Assembly: GCA_039934875.1 (NCBI GenBank)
Contig: JBDTLH010000102.1
Coordinates: 1 to 11,570 of the forward strand
Reading direction: 5' to 3'
DNA length: 11,570 nt
Origin: JBDTLH01 sp039934875
GTDB taxonomy: Bacteria > Acidobacteriota > Terriglobia > Terriglobales > Acidobacteriaceae
Position 1 is the first letter of the stretch; the number at the start of each line of letters is the position of its first letter. Made by a program: the position numbers and the translations under genes. This document shows positions 1 through 6,463 of the stretch, one piece after another. The notes beneath the pieces are model-generated. The model saw nothing but the letters and a program-made list of their open reading frames with translations, was not told where the DNA came from and made no database searches.

Positions 1-568
1 AGATGAGGTTATAAAGGGCAAAGCGGAAGGCGGAGTTGGAGATGCCGCGCCGCACCAACTGGGGTACGTGATGATTGCCAATGCGCAGCGCGATGATGAT
101 TGCACCCGCGAGTCCAAAGATTGCGCCCGAGGCCCCCGCGCTGGTCACCATCGGATGCCACATAACGCTTAACAGTGCACTGGTCATGGCGGTGAGAATG
201 TAGATGGCGACGGTGGTCCATCCGCCGAAGATGGTTTCAGAGAGCTCGGCGAGATACCACAGACACCACATGTTGAAGGCGATGTGGATCAATCCGATGT
301 GGACGAAGGCGCTGGTGACCAGGCGCCAGCGCTGTCCCGCGGCAAAAGCAGGACCGTACATCGCGCCCCAGTGTTGCAGGTTCTGCACGGTAGGGCTGAA
401 GGCCGAAACGCCGCCCAGAACCATGGCCACATAGACGGCGATGTTGACGCCCACCAGCAGCAACGTAAAGGCGTGATAGCGCGGGCGCGCGATGGGCGAA
501 CCAGTATAAGAGGAAGGCGGGTTCTGGGAGACTACTTCGCCGACGAGCGGCTGATTGTTTTGTTCCAC
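1..568 (-). CDS. Rhomboid-family intramembrane serine protease (3' end cut by window edge)
   Basis: Rhomboids are polytopic membrane proteases that cut transmembrane substrates within the bilayer. I translated this frame by hand: 189 codons are open from a GTG at 568 to the window edge. After about 30 soluble residues comes a first membrane segment (about 33-52). The family landmarks follow: W-R near 81-82; a TM2 motif of the H-x4-H-x3-N type with H90, H95 and N99 (H95/N99 fit the oxyanion-hole residues of GlpG); and the nucleophile motif G-A-S-G at 145-148 (Ser147), followed by I-F-G-L-A-G. The catalytic His of the later TM helix lies beyond the edge, so completeness cannot be judged. An in-frame TAG lies four codons upstream of the GTG, which leaves GTG as the only nearby start; GGAGA abuts it too closely for a good ribosome site. 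The gene is divergent from purH. Family is confident; substrate unknown. Confidence 0.9.
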   Translation of the reverse strand, partial: MEQNNQPLVGEVVSQNPPSSYTGSPIARPRYHAFTLLLVGVNIAVYVAMVLGGVSAFSPTVQNLQHWGAMYGPAFAAGQRWRLVTSAFVHIGLIHIAFNMWCLWYLAELSETIFGGWTTVAIYILTAMTSALLSVMWHPMVTSAGASGAIFGLAGAIIIALRIGNHHVPQLVRRGISNSAFRFALYNLI

Positions 569-661
569 TCTCCCATTCTATGCGATCGAGGGCTGCGGTT
601 GAGTAGAAGCGCATTTTTTGGGCGCGATGTGGCAGAATCGTGGGTTGTCCTTTTTTTGATC

Positions 662-665
662 GGAG
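662..665 (+). promoter_or_regulatory. Ribosome binding site fixing the purH start
   Basis: GGAG at 662-665 lies 7 nt upstream of GTG at 673. Another in-frame GTG at 640 would add 11 residues that do not look like a PurH N-terminus, and it has no comparable site. An ATG at 671 is out of frame and followed at once by TGA. The site therefore selects GTG 673. Confidence 0.7.
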
Positions 666-672
666 ACTGAAT

Positions 673-2271
673 GTGAGCCTGCCCGCACGCGCGCTGCTGA
701 GTGTTACTGACAAGACCGGAATTGTGGAATTCGCCAGCCGTCTGGCGGGGCTGGGGGTGGAGATCGTCTCCACCGGCGGCACGTTTAAGCTGCTGCGCGA
801 GGGCGGCGTCAAAGCCATCGAGGTCAGCGACCTCACCGGCTTTCCCGAGATGCTCGACGGACGGGTGAAGACCCTTCATCCCAAGGTGCACGGCGGCATT
901 CTGCACGTGCGCGGCAATGCGGCGCATCGCGAGGCGGTAGAGCGGCACGGCATCCAACCCATCGATATAGTGGTGGTGAATTTGTATGAATTTGAAGAGA
1001 CAGCGGCGAAGCCCGGCGTTGGATTTGAGGAATTGATAGAGAACATTGATATCGGCGGACCGGCGATGATTCGCTCCGCCGCCAAGAACTTTCTGGACGT
1101 TGCGGTAATCACCTCTCCCGCGGATTACGATTACTTGGCGCGGGAACTGGAGGAGACAGGTGCGCTCTCGCTCGATACAAAATGGAAGCTGGCGCAGAAG
1201 GCGTTTCGCGTAACGGCTGCCTACGATGCGGCGATTGTGGCGGTGCTGGACCAAGTCCCAGTGGCGGGCGAGATGCCGGTGCCACAATCGGCAGCGGCAC
1301 AATCGGGAGAGCGCGATTTTCCCGAAAAGTTAAACCTCTGCTTTAACAAACTAGCCGACCTGCGCTACGGCGAGAATCCGCATCAGCGCGCCGCCTCTTA
1401 CAGCGACGGAACGGCTTTCGGCATCGCCAACGCGCGGCAATTGCAGGGCAAAGAATTGAGCTACAACAATTTGGTGGACCTGCAGGCGGCGTGGGAGCTG
1501 GCGCAGGAATTTGAGCTGCCGGCGTGTGCCATCATCAAACACACCAACCCTTGTGGCAGCGCCACTGGACCGGACCTGCAGCATGCCTACTTCTCCGCGC
1601 TGGAGGCGGACCCGGTGTCGGCGTTCGGTGGCGTAATCGGCGTGAATCGCGAAGTCGATGGCCCCGCCGCGGAGGAGATCGCCAAGCTCTTTGTCGAGGC
1701 GGTAGCGGCGCCCTCTTTCTCAGCGGAAGCAAAACAGCGCTTCGCAGCCAAGAAAAACCTGCGTTTGCTGGAAGTTAAGGCGCTGGCGCGACCTGCATCG
1801 CAGTGGAAACAGATCTCCGGCGGGCTGCTGGCGCAGGACGCGGACGCGATCAAGGAAGATCCGACCGCCTGGGAAGTGGTCAGCAAGCGGCGACCTACGG
1901 CGGAAGAAATGGCGGCGCTCACCTTCGCCTGGACCGTCTGCAAGCACGTGAAATCGAATGCGATTGTCTATGCCCGAATTGTTCCGGGCAGCGAGGGGTA
2001 TGCGCAGTCGGTGGGTGTGGGCGCGGGACAGATGTCGCGGGTGGATTCCTGCAAGCTGGGGGCGATGAAGGCGGTGCTTCCGCTGTGTGGATCGGTGGCC
2101 GCCTCAGACGCTTTTTTCCCCTTTCCGGACGGCGTCGAAGAGATCGCAAACGCCGGAGCGACCGCGATCATCCAGCCTGGCGGCTCGATGCGCGATAAGG
2201 AGGTGATCGCCGTCGCGGATCAGCTTGGGCTGGCGATGGTGGTGACAGGGGTCAGGCACTTCCGGCATTAG
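673..2271 (+). CDS. purH: Bifunctional phosphoribosylaminoimidazolecarboxamide formyltransferase / IMP cyclohydrolase (PurH)
   Basis: Cytosolic enzyme of the last two steps of de novo purine synthesis: it formylates AICAR with 10-formyl-THF and closes the ring to IMP. The 532-aa product has the usual family length. The N-terminal MGS-like cyclohydrolase domain (about 1-200) starts with a typical A-R-A-L-L-S-V-T-D-K-T-G and has V-K-T-L-H-P-K-V-H-G-G with Lys66 in the expected place. The AICAR transformylase domain carries L-R-Y-G-E-N-P-H-Q (230-238), the catalytic K-H-T-N-P-C-G (Lys289-His290), the segment D-P-V-S-A-F-G-G, the G-V-G-A-G-Q-M-S-R motif (448-456) and the C-terminal V-T-G-x-R-H-F-x-H. 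No active-site motif appears broken. GTG 673 is chosen for its GGAG site and family-like N-terminus. The gene stands alone here, with no other pur gene in the window. A T7 run (651-657) sits just upstream of the ribosome site; I see no convincing purine riboswitch. Confidence 0.97.
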   Translation: MSLPARALLSVTDKTGIVEFASRLAGLGVEIVSTGGTFKLLREGGVKAIEVSDLTGFPEMLDGRVKTLHPKVHGGILHVRGNAAHREAVERHGIQPIDIVVVNLYEFEETAAKPGVGFEELIENIDIGGPAMIRSAAKNFLDVAVITSPADYDYLARELEETGALSLDTKWKLAQKAFRVTAAYDAAIVAVLDQVPVAGEMPVPQSAAAQSGERDFPEKLNLCFNKLADLRYGENPHQRAASYSDGTAFGIANARQLQGKELSYNNLVDLQAAWELAQEFELPACAIIKHTNPCGSATGPDLQHAYFSALEADPVSAFGGVIGVNREVDGPAAEEIAKLFVEAVAAPSFSAEAKQRFAAKKNLRLLEVKALARPASQWKQISGGLLAQDADAIKEDPTAWEVVSKRRPTAEEMAALTFAWTVCKHVKSNAIVYARIVPGSEGYAQSVGVGAGQMSRVDSCKLGAMKAVLPLCGSVAASDAFFPFPDGVEEIANAGATAIIQPGGSMRDKEVIAVADQLGLAMVVTGVRHFRH

Positions 2272-2312
2272 AGGGGCAGCAACTAGCAATTAGCAATTCC
2301 GCAATTAGCCAC

Positions 2313-2355
2313 CCTGCTTTCAGGCAGGAAGCCCGCGACTTTCTTCTTCGCGGGC
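2313..2355 (+). terminator. Two tandem hairpins downstream of purH (possible terminator without U-tract)
   Basis: Two inverted repeats lie side by side about 40-85 nt after the purH stop. The first has 5-bp arms CCTGC/GCAGG (2313-2317, 2324-2328) with a 6-nt loop. The second has perfect 8-bp arms GCCCGCGA/TCGCGGGC (2331-2338, 2348-2355) with a 9-nt pyrimidine loop. The second stem is GC-rich and would be stable in RNA, but no T-run follows, so it is not a textbook intrinsic terminator. It could end transcription weakly, protect the 3' end of the purH mRNA, or be a copy of a dispersed intergenic repeat. Confidence 0.4.
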
Positions 2356-2406
2356 CGTCTATATAGCGGTCGCGCACTGAAATGGAGGCGGAATGATGCA
2401 GGGCAG

Positions 2407-2429
2407 AATTATGTACCGGAAATATGTAC
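2407..2429. repeat. Direct repeat AAwTATGTAC, possible operator upstream of the TPR gene
   Basis: AATTATGTAC (2407-2416) recurs as AAATATGTAC (2420-2429), with one mismatch in ten and 13 bp from start to start. It lies about 120-140 bp upstream of the TPR-protein ATG in an otherwise GC-rich gap. The spacing and position would suit binding of a regulator as a direct-repeat dimer. No regulator is identified, so the function is inference. Confidence 0.35.
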
Positions 2430-2546
2430 AATCTTGCTAGGCTGCTCGATGGGGCCATTCCCGGAACTGAGCGGTGAGCTGATTCTGCGTCCGGCGACTT
2501 ATTTTTGCATCCAACCCGGTGAAGGCGGCGTTTTTCGCGCGAAATC

Positions 2547-4721
2547 ATGATCCCTACCCAACTCCGTACGTCTCTGCTGTGTTTGGCGCTCGCGCTCGGC
2601 CCGATGCTTGCCGCCCAGCAGGCCACGCCTGGTACTCCCGCACCTGGCGGTCAGACCACTCAACCTGACCAGTCGGCGCCGAAGAGTATTCCGCCGGATA
2701 CGAAAGCTCCCAGGGTCGCACCGCAGCCGGGTGGGCAACCCTCAGGAACCACTCCAGCCTCGGCCAGCAATCCTAATCGCGCAGACGCCTATTATCACTT
2801 CGCGCTCGCTCACTTGGATGAAGAGATGGTGGCGATCTATCAGCGCCCGGAGTTCGCAAATAAAGCAATTGAGGAGTACAAGCTGGCGCTCGCGGATGAT
2901 CCGAGTTCGGGCTACTTGAATGCAGGCCTGGCGGAACTCTACTTTCACACCAATCGCATTCACGATGCGGTTACCGAAGCGCAGCAGGTGATTGCGCGCG
3001 ACCCCGACAATGTGGACGCACACAAACTGCTGGGCGGAATCTATCTGCAACTGCTGGGGGACACGCAGAGCGGCGCGCAATCGCAAACGATGTTGAAGGA
3101 TGCGATCGGCCAATATCAGGAGATTGTGCGTTTGGCGCCCAAGGATTGGGAGGCGCATCTGCTTTTGGGGCGGCTACACATGCTCAACAAAGAGTTCGCG
3201 CCCGCAGAGCAGGAGTTCAAAGAGGTGCTCAAGCAGCGGCCCACGAATGAAGACGCCATTTCATATTTGACGTACCTCTACAACGAAGAGGGCGACAATA
3301 CCCGGGCGGCAAAGTTGGTGGAGGGTATTCCCGAGGCGCAGCGCACCGCGAAATTGCAGTCCGCGCTCGGCTTTACTTACCAGCAGCAGCACCAGTATAA
3401 AAAGGCGGTGGCGGCATACCAAAAGGCGGTCGCGGCCGACCCGGAAAACCTTGATGCGCAGCGTGCCCTGGCGCAGAACCTCTATAGCGACAGCCAGTAT
3501 CAGGCCGCGCTTACCGAAGAGAAGAAAGTCGCGGAAGCGGACCCGCAAGACGCGCAAACCCTCTTGCGCATGGCGGAGATCGAGCGTCGGCTGGGAGAGT
3601 ATGACACCGCCTATCAAACTCTGAAAAAAGCCGAGGTCCTGGTTCCGGATTCGCAAGAAGTTCCGTACAACGAAGCCGTCATTCTCGATGCGCAGGGGCG
3701 TCCGGATGACGCTGCGAGACTGCTCGAATCTCTGGTGCAGAAGACCGACGGCCGGACCCTGACAGCGGGCGAGAAGAACAATCGGGCGATCTTCATAGAG
3801 CGCCTGGGAAACATTTACAAGGCGCAGAACAAGACCCAGCAGGCAGTGGACACTTACCGCAAGCTGCTCGATCTGGGCAAAGAGCAGGCAGAGCGCGGAT
3901 GGGGCGACATTATCGACGCCTATCGAGACGCCCGAATGTTCCCCCAGGCGACGGCGGCCGCTGAAGAGTCGGTTAAATCCATGCCGGATGATAAAGGGAT
4001 GAAGCTGACTTTGGCATCCCAGCTCGCAGACACCGGCAAGTTAGATGAGGGCGTCAAACTGGCGGAATCCATGCTGGGCAAGGGCGAGGACCGCGAGGTG
4101 TATATCGCCCTGAGCCAGATTTATTCGAGGGCGCGCAACTTCACCCAGGCGAAAGAGGTCCTTGATAAGGCTGATGCCCTTTCCACCAAGCCTGACGAGA
4201 AGGACTATCTGAACTTTCTCTACGGCGCCCTCTATGAGCGGCAGAAGAAGTATGACGTTGCGGAGGGCTACTTCCGCAAAGCGCTCGCCAGCGCGCCGGG
4301 CAATGCCATGATCCTGAACTATTTTGGATATATGCTGGCGGAGCGCGGCACCCACCTTGAAGAGGCGCTGAACCTGATCAAGCAGGCAGTGGACCAGGAT
4401 CCGCAGAATGGCGCATATCTCGATTCTCTGGGCTACATCTATTATCGTCTGGGCCGCTATGATCTGGCGGAGCAATATCTCCGCCGCGCGGTCGAGAAGC
4501 TGAGCAACGACGGCAGTGTCCATTCTCATTTGGGGGATGTTTTCGCCAAGACCGGGAGGCTCGATATGGCGGCTGCTCAGTGGAAACGGGCCGTGGAAGA
4601 GTATGCCAAGGCCCTGCCCGGCGACAACGATCCATCGGAGATCGCCGAGACCCAGAAGCAGTTGGATGACGCACGCGTCAAGCTGGCGAAGCAACAATCC
4701 GCTTTGAAGCCGCAGCAGTAG
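2547..4721 (+). CDS. Exported multi-TPR repeat protein
   Basis: A 724-aa protein with an apparent Sec signal peptide: a short basic start, a hydrophobic core of about residues 9-22, and possible cleavage after Ala22-Ala23. A Pro/Gln/Gly/Thr-rich linker (about 24-75) leads into tetratricopeptide repeats filling almost all of residues 78-700. Clear units include those around 124-153, 187-230, 272-300 and the stretch ending Y-L-D-S-L-G-Y-I-Y-Y-R-L-G-R-Y-D-L-A-E. The C-terminus (about 690-724) is charged and coiled-coil-like, ending in a Lys/Gln-rich tail. TPR solenoids are protein-protein scaffolds, so a periplasmic or outer-membrane assembly role is likely. The sequence shows no catalytic domain, and I cannot name a partner. 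ATG 2547 places the signal peptide at the N-terminus, but GGTGAAGG ends 21 nt upstream, too far to act as a normal ribosome site. The gene appears to be transcribed alone. Confidence 0.9.
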   Translation: MIPTQLRTSLLCLALALGPMLAAQQATPGTPAPGGQTTQPDQSAPKSIPPDTKAPRVAPQPGGQPSGTTPASASNPNRADAYYHFALAHLDEEMVAIYQRPEFANKAIEEYKLALADDPSSGYLNAGLAELYFHTNRIHDAVTEAQQVIARDPDNVDAHKLLGGIYLQLLGDTQSGAQSQTMLKDAIGQYQEIVRLAPKDWEAHLLLGRLHMLNKEFAPAEQEFKEVLKQRPTNEDAISYLTYLYNEEGDNTRAAKLVEGIPEAQRTAKLQSALGFTYQQQHQYKKAVAAYQKAVAADPENLDAQRALAQNLYSDSQYQAALTEEKKVAEADPQDAQTLLRMAEIERRLGEYDTAYQTLKKAEVLVPDSQEVPYNEAVILDAQGRPDDAARLLESLVQKTDGRTLTAGEKNNRAIFIERLGNIYKAQNKTQQAVDTYRKLLDLGKEQAERGWGDIIDAYRDARMFPQATAAAEESVKSMPDDKGMKLTLASQLADTGKLDEGVKLAESMLGKGEDREVYIALSQIYSRARNFTQAKEVLDKADALSTKPDEKDYLNFLYGALYERQKKYDVAEGYFRKALASAPGNAMILNYFGYMLAERGTHLEEALNLIKQAVDQDPQNGAYLDSLGYIYYRLGRYDLAEQYLRRAVEKLSNDGSVHSHLGDVFAKTGRLDMAAAQWKRAVEEYAKALPGDNDPSEIAETQKQLDDARVKLAKQQSALKPQQ

Positions 4722-4806
4722 ATCGAACTCGAGATTTAATGCGCGGCGGAGCGCGTCAGATTGCTGTCTCTGGCCCGCCGAGTTCCGCGTACAAATCCGA
4801 TTAGAT

Positions 4807-4842
4807 GGCATCGGCGCCCGTCATGCCTTGCCGCCCGATGCC
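4807..4842. repeat. 8-bp perfect inverted repeat in the TPR / DUF4184 gap
   Basis: GGCATCGG (4807-4814) and CCGATGCC (4835-4842) are exact reverse complements around a 20-nt centre. They lie in the 216-bp gap between the TPR gene and the DUF4184-like gene. No T-run follows, so this is not a clear terminator. A related GGCCATCGGCGG occurs just downstream (about 4857-4868). It may be a structured mRNA element, a protein site or chance in GC-rich DNA. Confidence 0.3.
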
Positions 4843-4937
4843 CACCTCTTGCGCCGGGCCATCGGCGGTTCTTTTGCCGAAAAGGATTGAAATAGCCGGA
4901 TTGTGGCCAGAATTTTCCTGCTGCATTCTTCGGGATA

Positions 4938-5744
4938 ATGTATCTAAATATAGGAATGCCTTTTACCTTTGCCCATGCCGCCGCGGGATTGCCGCTCCGC
5001 CGCTTACCGTTGGTGTGGTCGGCGTTTTTTATTGGCAGCTTTGCCCCCGATTTCGAATACTTCCTGTGGCTCTCTCCGCAAAACGGCTACGGCCACCACT
5101 TCCCTGGCATTGTGTACCTCACGTTTCCCGTCGCCGTATTGACGTTGTGGGCATTCCACGCATTCGTGCGCGAACCGATGACTCGATTGCTGCCCGTCCG
5201 GGTGCAGCAGCGTCTGATGGCATCCGTCCGCGAGTTCCGATGGTTCGGCGGCGGGTGGTTTGGGATGAAGCACTTCCTGGCGATTATCGCCTCCATTGCG
5301 CTGGGCATTGCCACCCATGTCTTTTGGGACTCCTTCACCCACTCCGACACATGGGCAACCTCGCTCTGGCCCGAGCTGCTCACTCCCTACACTCTCCCGC
5401 TGCTGGGCACCCGGGCGCTGGTGCAACTCCTACAATTCGGTAGCTCCGTTCTGGGCATGGTGGCGGTCGCGCTCTGGGCGTGGCACTGGTATCGCAACAC
5501 CCAGCCGGTACGGGAGCTGCCGCGGCGCCGTCTCTCCGTGGTCGATAAAGTGGTACTCGGCGGTTCCATGCTGATGATCGCGAGCGCCGGGGGAGTCATG
5601 CGCCTGACCGGTCTTCCCGCGAGTGAGCATACGCGGCGCTACTTTGTAGTGCTGCTGGCGGTCAGCGTGATCGCCCTGATCTGGTGGCAACTGGTTGCCC
5701 TTGGCGTGTTGTGGAAGACCACTGAGCGCATCCCCAAAGGCTAG
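4938..5744 (+). CDS. DUF4184-like multipass membrane protein
   Basis: The product is 268 aa and strongly hydrophobic. Its N-terminus, M-P-F-T-F-A-H-A-A-A-G-L-P-L-R-R followed by G-S-F-A-P-D-F-E-Y-F-L, is the pattern I know from DUF4184 proteins; no biochemical role is established for them to my knowledge. Likely membrane spans are about 22-36, 56-76, 113-132, 160-182, 204-223 and 235-258. Recurrent acidic and His residues sit at or near membrane edges: His13, Asp38, His53-His54, and T-H-V-F-W-D-S-F-T-H with His127, Asp131 and His135. This resembles the His/Asp arrangement of membrane metal-dependent hydrolases of the YdjM type, but that link is inference. ATG 4938 is listed; ATG 4956 (residue 7) begins exactly like family members and may be the true start. 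Neither has a good ribosome site. It lies 53 nt upstream of the next gene and may share its transcript. Confidence 0.75.
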   Translation: MYLNIGMPFTFAHAAAGLPLRRLPLVWSAFFIGSFAPDFEYFLWLSPQNGYGHHFPGIVYLTFPVAVLTLWAFHAFVREPMTRLLPVRVQQRLMASVREFRWFGGGWFGMKHFLAIIASIALGIATHVFWDSFTHSDTWATSLWPELLTPYTLPLLGTRALVQLLQFGSSVLGMVAVALWAWHWYRNTQPVRELPRRRLSVVDKVVLGGSMLMIASAGGVMRLTGLPASEHTRRYFVVLLAVSVIALIWWQLVALGVLWKTTERIPKG

Positions 5745-5797
5745 AATTCGCTTGCTAATCCGTGGACGCCCATCTACATTGATTTCTCGGATGGCGC

Positions 5798-6463
5798 ATG
5801 GTCATGGGAAAGAGACAGTGGGGATGGTTGCCGGGCGCAGCGGTTGGTTTGCTGCTGGGCATCTCGGCTGGCCTCTCTTCAGTACCGGTAATTGCCGCCA
5901 TTATTGCCGCGCTCACCGCAGGCCTGCTGGTGCTGCTCGGCGTCAAGAATGCTAAAGATGCTCCCCAGCCGAATGACGACTCTTACGATAGGTCCGGCGT
6001 GGGCGTGCGGGTCGCGGGCTTCGCCTTGGTGTGCACCCTTGCGCTGATCGCCGGAGTAGCGATTCGCGCCCACGACTGGCTCGCCCCCTCTCCGTTGAAG
6101 ATGCAGCAGAAGTGGACCAGCGCCGGCTTCAGCGATGCCGATGCCCACGCTATCGTGCTCTACCAGAAGTTGGGACTGATGTATCCCCGCTCCCCCGCCG
6201 CTTCCACTGATGCTGCCGCCGCTCCTCTGGTCGAGGCCAAGGACAGCAAAGGCGCCGGCGCCGGCTCTAGCCTGCTCTTCGCGGGCGGTCAAACCGAGTG
6301 CGCATTTCTCAATCGCAGCCAGTACCGCAGTACCGATGCGATGCTCGAAAGCATGTCCCTGCAGGATGCGAAGTTGCAGTCGCTGGCAAAGACGGTTGCG
6401 GCGTTGCCCAGTGAGCAGCGCGATCCATTTCTCAAATCGATCTTTGGATTTGTATGCGGATGA
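5798..6463 (+). CDS. Membrane-anchored protein of unknown function, coupled to the downstream protease
   Basis: I do not recognise this 221-aa protein. Residues about 10-48 form one long or two short membrane helices rich in Gly, Ala and Leu. After a polar stretch (50-70), a third helix spans about 71-90. The rest (92-221) appears soluble: a helical segment with W-T-S-A-G-F-S-D-A-D-A (106-116), an Ala/Gly/Ser-rich low-complexity section, then a region with two Cys, one in T-E-C-A-F-L and one three residues before the stop in F-V-C-G, which might form a disulfide if the domain is outside the cytoplasm. ATG 5798 and ATG 5804 are both in frame; neither has a strong ribosome site. Its 3' end overlaps the protease start (ATGA at 6460-6463), so the two are probably translated together. 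A role as membrane partner, substrate or inhibitor of the protease is a guess from context. Confidence 0.75.
   Translation: MVMGKRQWGWLPGAAVGLLLGISAGLSSVPVIAAIIAALTAGLLVLLGVKNAKDAPQPNDDSYDRSGVGVRVAGFALVCTLALIAGVAIRAHDWLAPSPLKMQQKWTSAGFSDADAHAIVLYQKLGLMYPRSPAASTDAAAAPLVEAKDSKGAGAGSSLLFAGGQTECAFLNRSQYRSTDAMLESMSLQDAKLQSLAKTVAALPSEQRDPFLKSIFGFVCG

Noticed and set aside
651..657. T7 run upstream of purH as an intrinsic terminator
   Set aside because: No stable hairpin precedes it on the plus strand.
237..836. Long minus-strand frame spanning the rhomboid and purH starts
   Set aside because: It is out of frame with the rhomboid motifs and antisense to purH; the composition is Arg/Ser/Pro-rich shadow type.
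532..1302. 256-codon minus-strand frame antisense to purH
   Set aside because: It mirrors a highly conserved purH sequence and shows no protein motif; its last codons only overlap the rhomboid start by chance.
2272..2546. Riboswitch or small RNA in the purH / TPR gap
   Set aside because: Only simple hairpins and a direct repeat are seen; no conserved aptamer core such as a purine or B12 box was recognised.
4041..4811. 256-codon minus-strand frame antisense to the TPR gene
   Set aside because: The opposite strand has clear TPR repeats; the leucine/isoleucine-rich antisense frame is the expected shadow of this codon use.
4805..5443. 212-codon plus-strand frame overlapping the DUF4184-like gene
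   Set aside because: Cys/Pro/Arg-rich, no family features; the overlapping frame has the membrane segments and family N-terminus.
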